A DNA stretch of 64,000 bases from Gonatopus flavifemur (Eukaryota; Arthropoda; Insecta; Hymenoptera; Dryinidae), in assembly GCA_018340375.1 (NCBI GenBank), contig JAFFJZ010000009.1:11734501-11798500 (forward strand), read 5' to 3'. Below the pieces are notes generated by a model that saw only the letters and a list, made by a program, of their open reading frames with translations, did not search any database and was not told the origin of the DNA. Both the position numbers and the translations under genes were made by a program. Of the stretch, positions 21,578-33,627 are shown one piece after another (position 1 is the stretch's first letter; the number at the start of each line of letters is the position of its first letter).

Positions 21578-22066
21578 AATGCAACAACTTTCGTATTTGA
21601 CAAACTTTTTTTTGAGGCCTAGTCTTCGAGATATAAGCATTTTTAGATTTTTTTTCAAATCCAAATCATTCAAAAACACGATATGCTACGTACTTGGGCT
21701 TGAGACCATCCGCTGAGTTGGAAAACGACGGATCCCTGGGAAAAAGTTTCAACTATCCCAACATTGTTTGTTCCGGAGCTATAGCGATTTGAAATTTTTG
21801 AGCTTCTAGCCAATCACCGTTCAGCAACTTTGAATCGTTATAGCTCCGGAGCAAACAATGATAGGATAGTTAAATTTTTTCCCATTTTCTCTATGCAGAG
21901 ATCCACCGTTTTCCAACTTAGCCATTGGTTCTAACCTCAAGTATGTAGCATATCGTGCTTTTAAGTGATTTGGATTCGGAAAGAAATCTAAAAATGCTTA
22001 TATCTCGAAAACTAAGCCTCAAAAAAAATTTTGCCGAGCACAAAAGTTGTTGCATTTTGGCTGCTG
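21578..22066. mobile_element. Foldback element with ~230-bp arms
   Basis: The arm 21578-21800 (CAACAACTTT, CGAGATATAAGCATTTTTAG, GTTGGAAAACG) returns inverted at about 21830-22066 with a short spacer. The flanking repeat units resume near 22115 after a CACCCTGTATA end. Non-coding. Confidence 0.75.
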
Positions 22067-24179
22067 AATATGCTCCCCAAATATAATCTATCCGACTTGG
22101 GTCACCCTGTATACCTCATTTTCTCCGCAGTGTTTGAATAGTCGTTGTCTTGGCTCGGATCGATGAATTATCATGAAACATGGGTCCTAGGGGTTTTCGA
22201 GGGTACTGAATCCGAATCTGGAGTCAAATCCCGGATTCATGGCAGTGGATCCAAGATGGCGGACGTGAATTTAGTCAATTTTGCATTTGGTGGCAGATTT
22301 ATATGAAACATGAGTCCTAGGGGGTTTCGATGGTGATGAATTCGTATCTGACGTCGGAAACCGAATTCAAGATGGCGGATCCAACATGGTGGAGGTGAAT
22401 TTAGTCGTTTTGGCATTCATGGATGGATTCTTATGAAACATGGGTCTTGGGGGTTTCGGAGGGTGAGAAATTCGAATCTGACCTCGTAAAACGAATTCCA
22501 GATGGCGGATCTAACATGGCGGACGTGAATTTAGTCGTATTGGCATTCATGAACGGATTCTTATGAAACATTGGTTCTGAGGGTTTTCGAGGGTGCTGAA
22601 TCCGAATCTGAAGTCAAATCCCAAATCCAAGGTAGCGGATCCGAGATGGCGGACGTGAATTTAGTCAATTTTGCATTTGTGGACAGATTTATATGAAACA
22701 TGGGTTTTAGGGGTTTTTCGATGGTGCTGAATTCGAATCTGGGGTCAAATCCAAAATTCAGGATAGCGGATCCAAGATGGTGAACGTAAATTTAGTCAAC
22801 TTTGCATTTGTGGACAGATTCCAATGAAACACGGATCCTAGGGGTTTTGGAGGGTGCAGAATCCAAATCTGACATGAAAAATGAATTCAAGATGGCGAAT
22901 CCAATATGGCACACGTGAATATGGTCATTCCGGCTCCAATGAACAAAATTATACTGTTATATGTGTCACGGGTTCTAGGCATCTCGAAGGGTGCTGAATC
23001 AAATTCTGGGCTCCAATGTTCAAAGAAAATAATAATTCCGATCTTCCCGTGTAAGCTTCGCTGCATCCGAAGACTCTTTAAGAGCTGGTTGACGTTATGA
23101 CAACTGTGCACTAGTGAGAATCCGAAAGTGACGGAAGTAGCTATTGAAACAAATGACGCCTGAACATATTTGGATTCATTTCTAAATTACGCTCAAATAA
23201 CCCTTCGTTACGCTCATTACGCTTAAATGACTTTTAGCTTACGCTTTCGTCACGCTCCCAGGCTTCATCTCTACCAGGATAGTTGAAATTCTACAGTTCT
23301 CCAGATACATGTTTCTGAATCGTTTGGGGATGGTGTGAAGGATGGTAGGCAATAAGTTCCAGGCTTCCTGACCATTACATTCACAAAGTTTCTCAATTGA
23401 GAGAAAGACCGATCAGTGCCTTTCCATATGTCCCCGGATATCTGAATTGTCAAAAATGCGAGCGAAGCGAGCATATGTGGGCCACGATTCATTCAAAATG
23501 AGCGAAGCGAATTTTGGAGGAGGTTGGACTGCTGAGCGAAGCGGAGCAGTCAGGGGGCGGAGTCCTCTGGTTGTGTTGATGGACAAATAAATTTTGGTGT
23601 TTATGGACAAATGAGTTGATGAAACCTGGGCTCTAGGGAACTCCGCGGGTGATGAATCCGAATCTGACGTCGAAAAATGGATCCAAGACGATCGATTTAA
23701 TATAGTGGACGTGAACTCTGTCATTTTCGTATTTGTAGACAGATTTTCACAAAACATGGGTACTAGAGGTTTTTTTAGGGTGCTAGATGCAAATCTGACG
23801 TCAAGTAATGAATTCAAGATGGCCGATCTAATACAGTAGATTCCACATAACGGGAAGTTCAAAAGAGAGGTCGGAGGACACATTCAGAGATTCTACTGTA
23901 TAGTGGACGCGAATATAGTCATTTTTGTATTTGTGCACAGATTTATATGAAACATGAATCCTGGGGCGTTTCGAGGGTACTGAATCCGAATCCGTCGTCG
24001 AAAAATGAATTCAAGATTCAAATTTCGAATATATCGAAGAGTAGATTCAGTACAGTGGTGGTGAAGGACGGTGTTGTGAAAAAATGTGCCGGCAAGAAAA
24101 GTCACACAGAACCGCTTATTTGCCACAAGTGCGTGGTATGAGATTTTTTCATTCATTCAAACGTATTTAAGGTTCAAAA

Positions 24180-25380
24180 GTCGGTATGGAGAACCATACC
24201 TCTTTCCCATGTTCTTGATATATTGATGAGGGAGGGAGGTAACAGGGTGTGACAGGATGTCAGGGGTGGAACCAGTGTTTTCAAATAATTTGTAATAAAA
24301 AACCTCTTACGTCCAATTTACATTTTTCCAGTTGCAATCAAACAGTCACATAGAATGAACGAAAACTTTCTCCTCTAAACTGGAGGAACAATTTTTTCCA
24401 CAGTTGGCCACCAATGGGGATGAAACTTGTATGGAACTCCGATAGGATTGTGGATAAGACGTGGTGTGGGTTGCATTGCAATCGGATAACTATCTGCAGA
24501 AACGCAAATACGAGCGGTCGCAAAATTACAATTTTCAATAACAAGCTTCTTCTTCCCCTTCCGTTTTCTTCTTGAAAAATCAGATTGGAACTTATACAGG
24601 ACCACTATCAAAATTGCATGCAACTGTAGTGAAAATTTCATAAAGATCGGATCATTAGAACGGAAGATATCCACTTAATCGCGGCATTTATGAAATTCTC
24701 AAATTTTCTCTTGAAGTTGAATGCTGAACCCTTTTGTTTTCTCAATTTCAATTTGCCTGAAACTCATATCACACAATCAACATCTCATGATTCGAGTTTC
24801 ATCACATTCAGATGATACAAGCACAGGAAAGGCATGCTTTAAAATATCGTCAAATGATGCAGATCGCAGGAAAAAATTTTCCACATTTTCCGACAGATTG
24901 GGATGAAACTCATTGGGGAACACTATCAGATTACAACTATAACCGTTTAGGGATTGTCCAAATTACGTAAATATTTCACTATTTGTCTCTTTGACACTCT
25001 CAGTTGCTCTGGAGTTGGTGAGAAAAAGGAACAAACATGAAATCGTCTCACGTCATGTATGAACGAGCCCTTTCTCAATTTCATCGCAATTGGATAACAT
25101 GGAGCGAAGATATATGAGATCGCAAAATCACAATTTTTCAGACAATATTCCGCAATATTTTTGAAATGCGTTATCCGATCGATACCAAAATCGAAAGACC
25201 TCGAGTCCTCCCTAAGACGATACATACAGGGGAAAAATTATCCTAATCGTTGCATTTTGAGGAGACACGCAGAGACATTTTTGGGAATCGCATTGTCTCG
25301 ACGTGCTGATGCGTTCGGCAAACCGAAATATCCTCTTCTACATTATGGATTTTTTACCCTATCACAATACTCCCTTTCCC
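24180..25380. repeat. Two diverged copies of a ~0.5-kb non-coding repeat
   Basis: Phrases such as TTTTTCCACA, GGGATGAAACT, GCAATYGGATAAC and GGTCGCAAAATYACAATTTT occur in the same order around 24385-24660 and 24865-25250. No coding potential was found. Confidence 0.5.
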
Positions 25381-25385
25381 TTATA

Positions 25386-27441
25386 CAGGGCGTCCCATTT
25401 GAAACAGGACAGCTGAATAACTCTTCAGGGAATGGAGGGGGAAAAAAATTGTTCAGATAAAAGTTGTAGGGTTCGAAGGGGGCCATGAGATGGTGACCTT
25501 GAATTTGACCTTGTGGTCAATTTTGAGCATAATTGATGGTCAAAGTATGTTTTTTCAAATGGAAAACCCTACGTTCGACCTCAGAAATGGAAAGAGCGGA
25601 AAATTTTACGTCCGAATATGTTAACATATCAGGTCATTTAGAGGTCATTTGAAGGTCAACAAACCATTTTCTATGGATTTTCACGGAAAAGCCTCAAACG
25701 AGTTGTTTCTCTGACCAAAGTTATTGAAGTTAAAGTGAAACCCCACGTTTCGACCTTGGATTGAAAGTAAACAGAACTAACCTTCAGAGTTTATTCTTCA
25801 TATCAGTACGAAAATGATCATTAAGAAGTTTTCATCGTTTACGGTGTAAGTGCGGGTTCAAAATGGTTTATTCACCTAAGGAATGTGTTGATATTTTAAT
25901 GATCTCGGGTGAGTGTCGCGGAGTGTATCAAAGACCGTCACGATTGTACAGAGAGCGGTTTGGACATCGGCAGCATCATCCTTCTCCAGAAGTCATTCGC
26001 CAAGTTGAAAGAAATTGTCGACAAGGAAGGATTGGTCAACGCCGAAACAATCAAGGTTTCAACTTGAACGACCCTCGATGCGTTGCTGTTTTAGCAATAA
26101 TACACATGAATCCTCATGTTAGTTTACGTGATATTGAACGCGATTTGGGTATTGCACGCAGTACGGCACACAGAATTCTACAAGCTGCTCAATATCATCC
26201 GTACCACATCACACTGACCCAAGAATTATCTCAACAAGATATGCAGAATCGGGTTAACTTTTGCCATTGGGCTTCACAGAGGTTGAACGAAGCGCCCGAT
26301 TTCTTTCGATATGTTCTTTTCAGTGATGAATCAACGTTTCAAAGCACTGGCTTGTTAAATCGTCACAATAGCCACTATTGGTCAGCGCAAAACCCGCACT
26401 GGACTCAACAAGTTGATCATCAGCATCGGTGGAGTATAAATGTTTGGTGTGGAATTCTAGACAATCAAGTTATTGGGCCGTATTTTTTTGATGGAACTGT
26501 TAACGGTCCAAATTATCTACAGTTTTTACAGAATGAATTACCAGTCCTCATGGAAGATGTGACATTAGCAACTAGGCAGAGGATGTGGTATCAGCAAGAC
26601 GGTGCACCACCACACTTCGCTCGATGTGTGAGGGATTATCTAAATATCCTTTTCCCCAATCGTTGGATTGGTCGAGGTGGATTTGTACTGTGGCCGGCAA
26701 GATCTCCTGATCTCACCCCTCTAGATTTTTATTTGTGGGGTTACGTAAAAAATGTCGTTTATACCAACCGACCAACAACACCTGTGGATCTACAACAACG
26801 CATCAGATACGCAATTGCGAACATTCGTGCAGAAGTTTTTCAGTCTGTTCTTGGAAACTTTCGACGCCGGCTGGAGTTATGTATTGAAGTGAATGGCGGT
26901 CAATTCGAACATCTCCTGCAATAAGTGTGTCTTACCCGTCAACGGATTTGTGCCATCTGTAATTATAAAACGACGAACTGGACAAATAAAACGACGAACT
27001 GGAAAAATAAATAATTTTTTAATTATTGTTTCAAATTTGGCATTCATTATCGTTCTCAAGGTCGAATTCAAGGTCGAAACGTGAGGTTTTACTTCAACTT
27101 TGATAACTTTGGTCAGAGAAACAACTCGTTTGAGGCTTTTCCGTGAAAATCCATAGAAAATGGTTTGTTGACCTTCAAATGACCTCTAAATGACCTGATA
27201 TGTTAACATATTCGGACGTAAAATTTTCCGCTCTTTCCATTTCTGAGGCCGAACGTAGGGTTTTCCATTTGAAAAAACATACTTTGACCATCAATTATGC
27301 TCAAAATTGACCACAAGGTCAAATTCAAGGTCACCATCTTATGGCCCCCTTCGAACCCTACAACTTTTATCTGAACAATTTTTTTCCCCCTCTATTCCCT
27401 GAAGAGTTATTCAGCTGTCCTGTTTCAAATGGGACGCCCTG
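25386..27441 (+). mobile_element. DD41D transposon, copy B
   Basis: The 2056-bp element has the same long inverted repeats as copy A, ends CAGGGCGTCC and GGACGCCCTG, and TA duplications at 25384-25385 and 27442-27443. A 17-base stretch (AAAACGACGAACTGGA-like) is duplicated after the gene. The close match to copy A points to recent activity. Confidence 0.93.
25863..26924 (+). CDS. DD41D transposase (353 aa), intact, copy B
   Basis: ATG 25863 to TAA 26922 is uninterrupted. The catalytic Asp at 155, 246 and 288 are identical to copy A, and 41 residues separate the last two. Roughly 16 of 353 residues differ from copy A, several in the DNA-binding half, so at least one copy may have drifted. With intact termini and target duplications on both sides, this element looks potentially autonomous; activity is an inference. 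Confidence 0.93.
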   Translation: MVYSPKECVDILMISGECRGVYQRPSRLYRERFGHRQHHPSPEVIRQVERNCRQGRIGQRRNNQGFNLNDPRCVAVLAIIHMNPHVSLRDIERDLGIARSTAHRILQAAQYHPYHITLTQELSQQDMQNRVNFCHWASQRLNEAPDFFRYVLFSDESTFQSTGLLNRHNSHYWSAQNPHWTQQVDHQHRWSINVWCGILDNQVIGPYFFDGTVNGPNYLQFLQNELPVLMEDVTLATRQRMWYQQDGAPPHFARCVRDYLNILFPNRWIGRGGFVLWPARSPDLTPLDFYLWGYVKNVVYTNRPTTPVDLQQRIRYAIANIRAEVFQSVLGNFRRRLELCIEVNGGQFEHLLQ

Positions 27442-27502
27442 TATACAAGGAACATGGGAGTAAAGAGAATTTCAAAGTGAATATTTTTCTTCTAGCAGTA
27501 TA

Positions 27503-27805
27503 CACGGAGGAAAATCATAATGTAAATTCAACATCAGTGCGTAGATAAAACTTGAAATGTAATTTCTACATCAATTTTGATGAAATTCACATGATACATA
27601 CATGGTCATTCCTTTGGAAGATTGTAGAAATTACGCCAATCCAAAAATATATTCATTTTGATATTATTGACCACGAACAATGTGAATTTTCCATTACACT
27701 CGACTGGATCTACTTTTCACGAACGTGATGCGATAAGGTATGCTCAACCACATTTCCACTTATCCAATTCTACAGCAATCTGATGTACATTCAACAAGTA
27801 CAGTT
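27503..27805. repeat. Dispersed repeat, copy 1 (also at 58715-59010)
   Basis: About 300 bases, including ATTACGCCAATCCAAAAATAT, TATTATTGACCACG and CAATCTGATGTACATTCAAC, recur at 58715-59010 in the same orientation. Non-coding. The preceding TACACGGAGGAAAA resembles the ends of the MITE at 34712-34957. Confidence 0.75.
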
Positions 27806-28157
27806 GCTAATGTTACCTATGCTTTTTTGAATAATAATCTGATTCATTTCCCAAGAATTTTATTCTCATTCTCAAATATACAGTTACCGCAATCTGATGT
27901 GTATTCAACAATTGCTTCTGCAAATACTAACCGCCTGTGTTGGTAATACTACTGAGAAGCGTTGTAACACTCCTTTCAGTTCGAAATTATCAAAATCGCG
28001 TCACAAAGATGGCGCAAACAGTTCCAACAGTTTTCCGCAAGTATCAGTTTGTTCCTACATTTGATATATATCAAAAACTTGATTCTCCACTCACAGCGTA
28101 CGGTTGGTGATAATGATAGAATGAAGCGACATAAAATTGTATTGTATCTTATTGTAA

Positions 28158-28688
28158 TATGTCCGGACGACCATCGACGTCAACAGATGACCAACACGTC
28201 GATGAAGTGAAGGAATTAGTGCTCAAAAATCGTCGGTTGACTGTTAGAGACCTCACTGATATGATCGGAATATCAGAAGGATCTGTGAAAACCATTTTGA
28301 AAGACCATTTGGACATCACGATAATGCACCGTCTCATACTGCACTCGTTCTCCGCGACCATTTCGCCAAAAATTCGACGCATATCGTTCCGCAACCACCG
28401 TATTCGCCTGATTTGGCTCCGTGTGACTTCTGGCTATTCCCAAAACTCAAGAGATCACTCCGGGGAAAGCGTTTCGAGTCGATTGAGGAGATAAAACCTG
28501 AATCGAAGAAGGCGCTGATGGCTATACCGGAAAGGGACTATTTAGCATGTTTCGATGATTGGAAAAAACGTTGGCATAAGTGTATTTTATCGGGAAGGGA
28601 TTACTTTGAAGGGGATGAAATTGATGTAGAAGAATAAATGAAGATTTTTCATTTTGCAAACAAATTCACCTTACTTTTTGCCCACAGT
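28158..28688 (+). pseudogene. mariner remnant, 5'-truncated with internal deletion
   Basis: Two pieces of a DD34D mariner transposase are fused. The helix-turn-helix part (SGRPSTSTDD, LTVRDLTDMIGISEGSV) lies in the frame from 28159. It is joined near 28315, in another frame, to the C-terminal catalytic part (DNAPSHT, YSPDLAPCDFW) that ends with TAA at 28635. The segment with the first catalytic Asp is missing. The right inverted repeat, TTCACCTTACTTTTTG, ends near 28688; no left repeat is present. Related to but distinct from the mariner at 17762. Confidence 0.88.
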
Positions 28689-30069
28689 AGTATGTAATAT
28701 GTAATATGTAAGATATAAGATGTAAGATGTATGTTAAGGTAATAAATTCAAGCTGAGTGATTAAAGTTCATTTCACTGCTCAAAAATGCATTTGTATATA
28801 TTGTCTTATTGCAAATTTACTAAAAAACGCAACAGCAAGAATTAATTGGGAAGATACAGTTCTTTTTTATTTCAACCGTCAGTGAGAATTCATAAAAATA
28901 CGGCGCAAATAATGTAAAATTTCAATCACTCAAATTTCATCTCCATCTTCGTGGCTTTCGAAAAATTAACAGGAATTGTTGTAGTTATTATCGTAGTTCT
29001 CGCGTATGCATAAAATATATAAATGAGCGATTGAAATCGCCCAGCATGAATCCCTCAACGAATTTCACTATGCCTCCAAGGGGAGAAGCTTAGTTAGAGC
29101 AGGTATTATCAAAGATTTGGCTAATTTCATCATTGTCTCGATCAGTCTGAACTTCTTGTATCGCACTGTCACCCAAACAATGAATTTCAAGAAGATTCAA
29201 AACAAATTTCAGAACAATTTTAAAAAAATGTTCAACACAAAAATATCAAATTGAAAAAAAAATGCATATGCTTTCCGGTAGCAAAAGAATAGCAAAAGAA
29301 TCTGATGTAAACCTTTTTCTCCCATCACGTCGCTTTCATGCCATCTTCTCGATTTCCTGATAGCTCAATACCTACTCTCTAAAACAGAAACAATGAAACT
29401 TCTACTGTTCCAATCAGTGATTGAAATATGATTTAATGTATCCACTGTTTGATCCATTGCTTATTGGGATTCACGCTTTCTTTACTATGTAAACAGTTCG
29501 CAGTATTTTTCCCGTCGGCTGCTTAACGCAGCGCTATTGATCTTACTCTGACACAAGACCGGAGCTGCCAGGTGGGTATTGCCGTTGAGGAGAAATTTAT
29601 CGCCACTATCGCCCCATGTATATAGCTTACATGTCTGTATAGGTTTCGTATGGAGGTGAGAGTATGTATATGAATGATGGTGGGGGTACTATTCCCCTCA
29701 ATGGCAATGCCCATCTGGTAGCTTTGCAGAAGACACGCAAATTCTCCGGTGACATGAGTTCCTCATATAGTTTTCCGTGATATTGATACGACGTTGATGT
29801 GAATTTCAATCGGAAATTTATCTATAGCAGTGTATCACGGTAGGGGTTGAATTCGTCGAACGAACTTCTCGCCAAATAAACATAATTTCACAATCGCTAG
29901 TCACTTCTCAATAATCACTAGCAATGGCTAATGATTGTCAAATCACGTCTTCTCAGTGAAAAGTCCGTTCGGCGAATTCACCCCATAACGTCATCACTTG
30001 ATTAATTGTATATAAATGTGAACAACCTGGAAGTCTCATAGGATGAACATTTGTTTACACTCTTCAAAC
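28689..30069. other. No gene recognised
   Basis: AT-rich, with short GTAATATGTAAGATAT-type repetition at 28685-28735. None of the open frames exceeds 70 codons and none shows a motif. Confidence 0.6.
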
Positions 30070-30082
30070 ACAACACGAATCT

Positions 30083-33000
30083 GAACTTCAGTATTGGCAG
30101 TCAAACTGTACAGACGTGTTGTGAATCCTGGCTGGTGGCTGATCCGAATTCTTTTCTGCAAGACCGTTGGAACTTGGAAATCATCTTCAGTCCAGCAGTA
30201 AGATACTCAAATAAAGGGCGTGCTAGGGGTGGTCTTTTGATATTTTACAACGACACCTTTTTTCAAGCTAAAATCCTACATTTATTTCCTGACTATATTT
30301 TTGTTAATTTTAATAATCGATCATTCAGCACCATCATTGGCCTTGTTCACTGCAATCCACTCTCAGACTTTAATCATTTTATAGGACAATTTTCAGACAC
30401 AATCAATTCAATCATTAATAAATATCCTGCATGACCAATCATTCTTGGTGGAGACTTGCGAGAGTTGCTTAATGCGAGAGTTGCTGATAGTAATCAATTA
30501 GATAGCAATATACTGCCGAGTAACCTAAATATTTATACAGAAAGATCCTCATCAGACCCCGTACTCAATTTCAGAGGGCGAACATTCGTAGATACTATGG
30601 AAAGCAACAACTTTGTACTTCTTAATGGCAGATGTACTGGGGATGTACCGGCGCGATATACTTTTCACAGTTTCAGAGGTTCCTCAACGATCGATCTTGT
30701 CTGCTGTAACTTCGATGCCCTGATAAACGTTGATAATCTGGAGGTACTTCATATAACAACATTATCCGATCACTTTCCGATAGCTATAACTCTGAAATTT
30801 CTCTCGTATGAAAAGGCCTCCTCATCAACGGAATTTAATTTAATCTGGAAACCAAAACTCACTTCAATGTATCAAGAAGTCATACAAGCTTCCCCAAATG
30901 TGGCTCGTATAACCGGTACAGTAGATGAAATGAATACTAACTTAATGAATACCATTATCTGTACTTCCCGCGATTCAGGAATGTATTTTACAGGAACGAA
31001 AAAGAAACAATCTCGCAGACCTTAGTACGACACGGAATGTTTACTTCATAAATCGAAAATGAACTCTCTGTTGAAAGAATGCCAAAAATGTAATTTCAAC
31101 TCTTAAATTCTTTCAATATATTCAAAAGAGAAACAAGAGTATAAGCGATTAATGCAATCCAAGCGTTCTGAATACAAACAGGCAACTATAAATCAACTCG
31201 CATCTGTAAGTGATTCCAACTCGTTTTGGAAGATATAGATTTCAAAATCGAACTCGGGATTGTATTGATAACTGTACATGGGAGAATTATCTCTCCTCTC
31301 TGTATCCTCCACGAGAATCTTTTGAAATCAATCGGCTTATTGACGACAGGAACTTATTATTAGATGCTCCTATTACAACCGAAGAAATTACTTCGAGTTT
31401 GCGGAAAATAAAGAAAGGCAAATCTCCCAGTGCAGATAAAATTAGATCTGAATTTTTGTCACAACTACCCCAGAATTGGATTTTGTACCTAAACTCGGTT
31501 TTCAATTGTATCATTCAAGAGGAAGTGGTTCCAAAATCATGGGCTGATATTCATATTAGGATGGTACATAAAAAAGGATTGAAAATGACGCATCCCACTA
31601 TAGATGCATAGCTTTAGTGAATACAATTGCTAAGGTGTTTACTCAAATACTGCATGCAAGAATAGTTGAATGGTGTGAAAGCACAAACCGATTGCCAGAA
31701 TGGCAATCCGGATTTCGAACCGCAAGGGGTTGCGTAGATAACTTATTCACCTTGAACTCAATTATACAAATACATCTCCATCAACCAAAGGGAAAAATCT
31801 TTGCGCTTTTCGTAGATTTTTGAAGAGCCTTCGACTCGATAAGTCACTCCTTGTTGTGGAATACACTTCAATCCTTGGGTACTGAATCCAAATTCATTAG
31901 GATACTCGCGAATTTATATTCCAAAGCATCTGCCCCAGTAAAAACTCACTCCGGGATCACTAGACCCATCGATGTAACCGAAGGAGTGCTTCAAGGTAAA
32001 ATTTTGAGCCCTATACTGTTTGCGCTCTACATATCAGACGTTGAAGACTTCCTCCGGAAAAAAGGTATCCGAGGAGTCTCAGCAAATCATTTGATAGAAA
32101 TACTCACTCTTGCATATGCAGATGATTTGGTCTTGTTAGCAGAGTCAGTAATGTCCATGAGAACCTTGCTTGCTACATTACAAGAATATTGCAAGGCCAC
32201 TAGCCTAAAGGTCAACGTAGACAAAACAAAAATAGTTATATTCAGAAAGGATGGACATCATCACAATAAAAAATATTCTCCTTTTCATTTTGGAGAGTCT
32301 CGAATCGAAGTAGTAAGTCAGTACACTTATTTAGGCATCGTCTCTTCCAACTCGACAACTTTTATGAAATCTGTTGATACTACACTAAGTGAAGTCTATA
32401 GTGCTATCGGTGCTACAACCTCGCTACTTCGGACTATGAAATGCGATGCCTGGTCAACTACCGTAAAACTTTTTGAAGCTCTCATTCGGAGCGTTACAAT
32501 GTATGGAGAGGACGTTTGGACCCTAAGATATGCTGAAGAAATAGAAAAGGTGCAAATTTCACTTTTCAAAAGAGTACTCCAACTCCCGGTGAAAACACCA
32601 AGTTACGCAGTTAGAGTTGAAGTGGGCAAACCTCCATTAGCGGTGTATATGTTTACTCAGATTCTAAAATGACTAGAAAGACTCTATAGAATGCTCGATG
32701 AGCGTCTTCCAAAGATTTGTTCCACAAGACTGAACACATTAGCAGAAAATTCTTCCTCTCACTGTGTTAAATATAACTGGGTACTGAAAATAAGAGAACT
32801 TTTTATAACAGTCAAAGCCTTGCATATATGGGAAACCCTGAATATTACGTCCTTGATAGACGATAAACAAAACCTTATAGCTGGTTCAAAGGAATCCCTT
32901 TACGAACGGGATATTATGAAGCTTACTCTGTCCTCCACACTTCAAATATATCCACACCTAGAACTCAATGAAGGAACACAGAACTACCTCAACATTGAAA

Positions 33001-33317
33001 TGAACGGAGGGTTCAGGAGCCTCATTGCTCAAATTCGTTCGTCTAATCGCTTATTGCCAAGAATTATACATGAATCACAAATTGTTACATTTCCTAATGA
33101 CGTTCAGTGCCCACGATGTCATCTTGATCTAAACGAGGGTCTTTTTCATCTACTGGTCGAGTGCATAGCGGTAAATGATTTAACAGCTGTTACGTTTCGA
33201 GGAATGCGCAATCATCGGGATGAAAAGGAAACTTGGTTCGGAATATTGGAAAATCCAGATAAATGGCGTGTATCAAAAATCTACTCTTTCTTCAGAAAGT
33301 TTTGTGATACTATTTAA
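30083..33317 (+). pseudogene. LINE endonuclease/reverse transcriptase ORF2, broken
   Basis: The C-terminal part of an AP-type endonuclease runs from 30083 (IILGGD, later STIDLVCC and SDHFPI). The reverse transcriptase runs from about 31290 to 32600, with KGKSPSADKI, FVDF at 31810, LQGKILSPILFALY and the active-site AYADD near 32115. A Cys/His motif, CPRCHLDLNEGLFHLLVEC, lies near 33109. The frame is broken by TGA at 30432, TAG at 31023, a frameshift before 31210, another near 31590, TGA at 31821 and TGA at 32670. Domain order and the terminal Cys/His motif fit Jockey-group (Jockey/I/Nimb-like) elements; the exact clade is not certain. Confidence 0.85.
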
Positions 33318-33440
33318 TATTGGAATCGAATCAATTATTATTTTATGATGGTAATTGAACATTATTATATGGATGAATGCTGTCAATCCTGTAACTCCAT
33401 TGTGAAGATCTGTTGGTCTAAACAATAAATATAAATAAAT
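30083..33440 (+). mobile_element. Jockey-group non-LTR retrotransposon (LINE), 5'-truncated
   Basis: ACAACACGAATCT at 30070-30082 is repeated exactly at 33441-33453, giving a perfect 13-bp target duplication. The insert ends in an A-rich (AAATA)n tail. The insert begins inside the endonuclease region, as expected for incomplete target-primed reverse transcription. Confidence 0.9.
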
Positions 33441-33627
33441 ACAACACGAATCTATTGCTGTATGAATTTCTTATTCACTTTTTTCTCATACTGTCATCAT
33501 CATCATGAAGTAATCAGTCTTATGACTAGTTTGATGAAATCCTCCAATCCTGTCTATTATCCGTCACCCGCTTAATTTCTGCATATCTACGATAACCCTT
33601 ATCTTTTATCATTTGCTTCATATAACC

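Larger units (their letters stand above)
20960..24010 (+). repeat. Diverged ~130-bp tandem array, interrupted
   Basis: The phrase ATGAAACATGGGTYCTAGGGG with GGTGCTGAATCCGAATCTGACGTC-like continuation returns near 20997, 21122, 22175, 22303, 22432, 22562, 22692, 22823, 23615, 23748 and 23948, at spacings of about 125-131 within runs. Most units contain one or two copies of AAGATGGCGGA. The array is broken by the element at about 21300-22115 and by unrelated sequence at 23100-23600, which contains GAGCGAAGCGAGC-type words. Confidence 0.8.
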
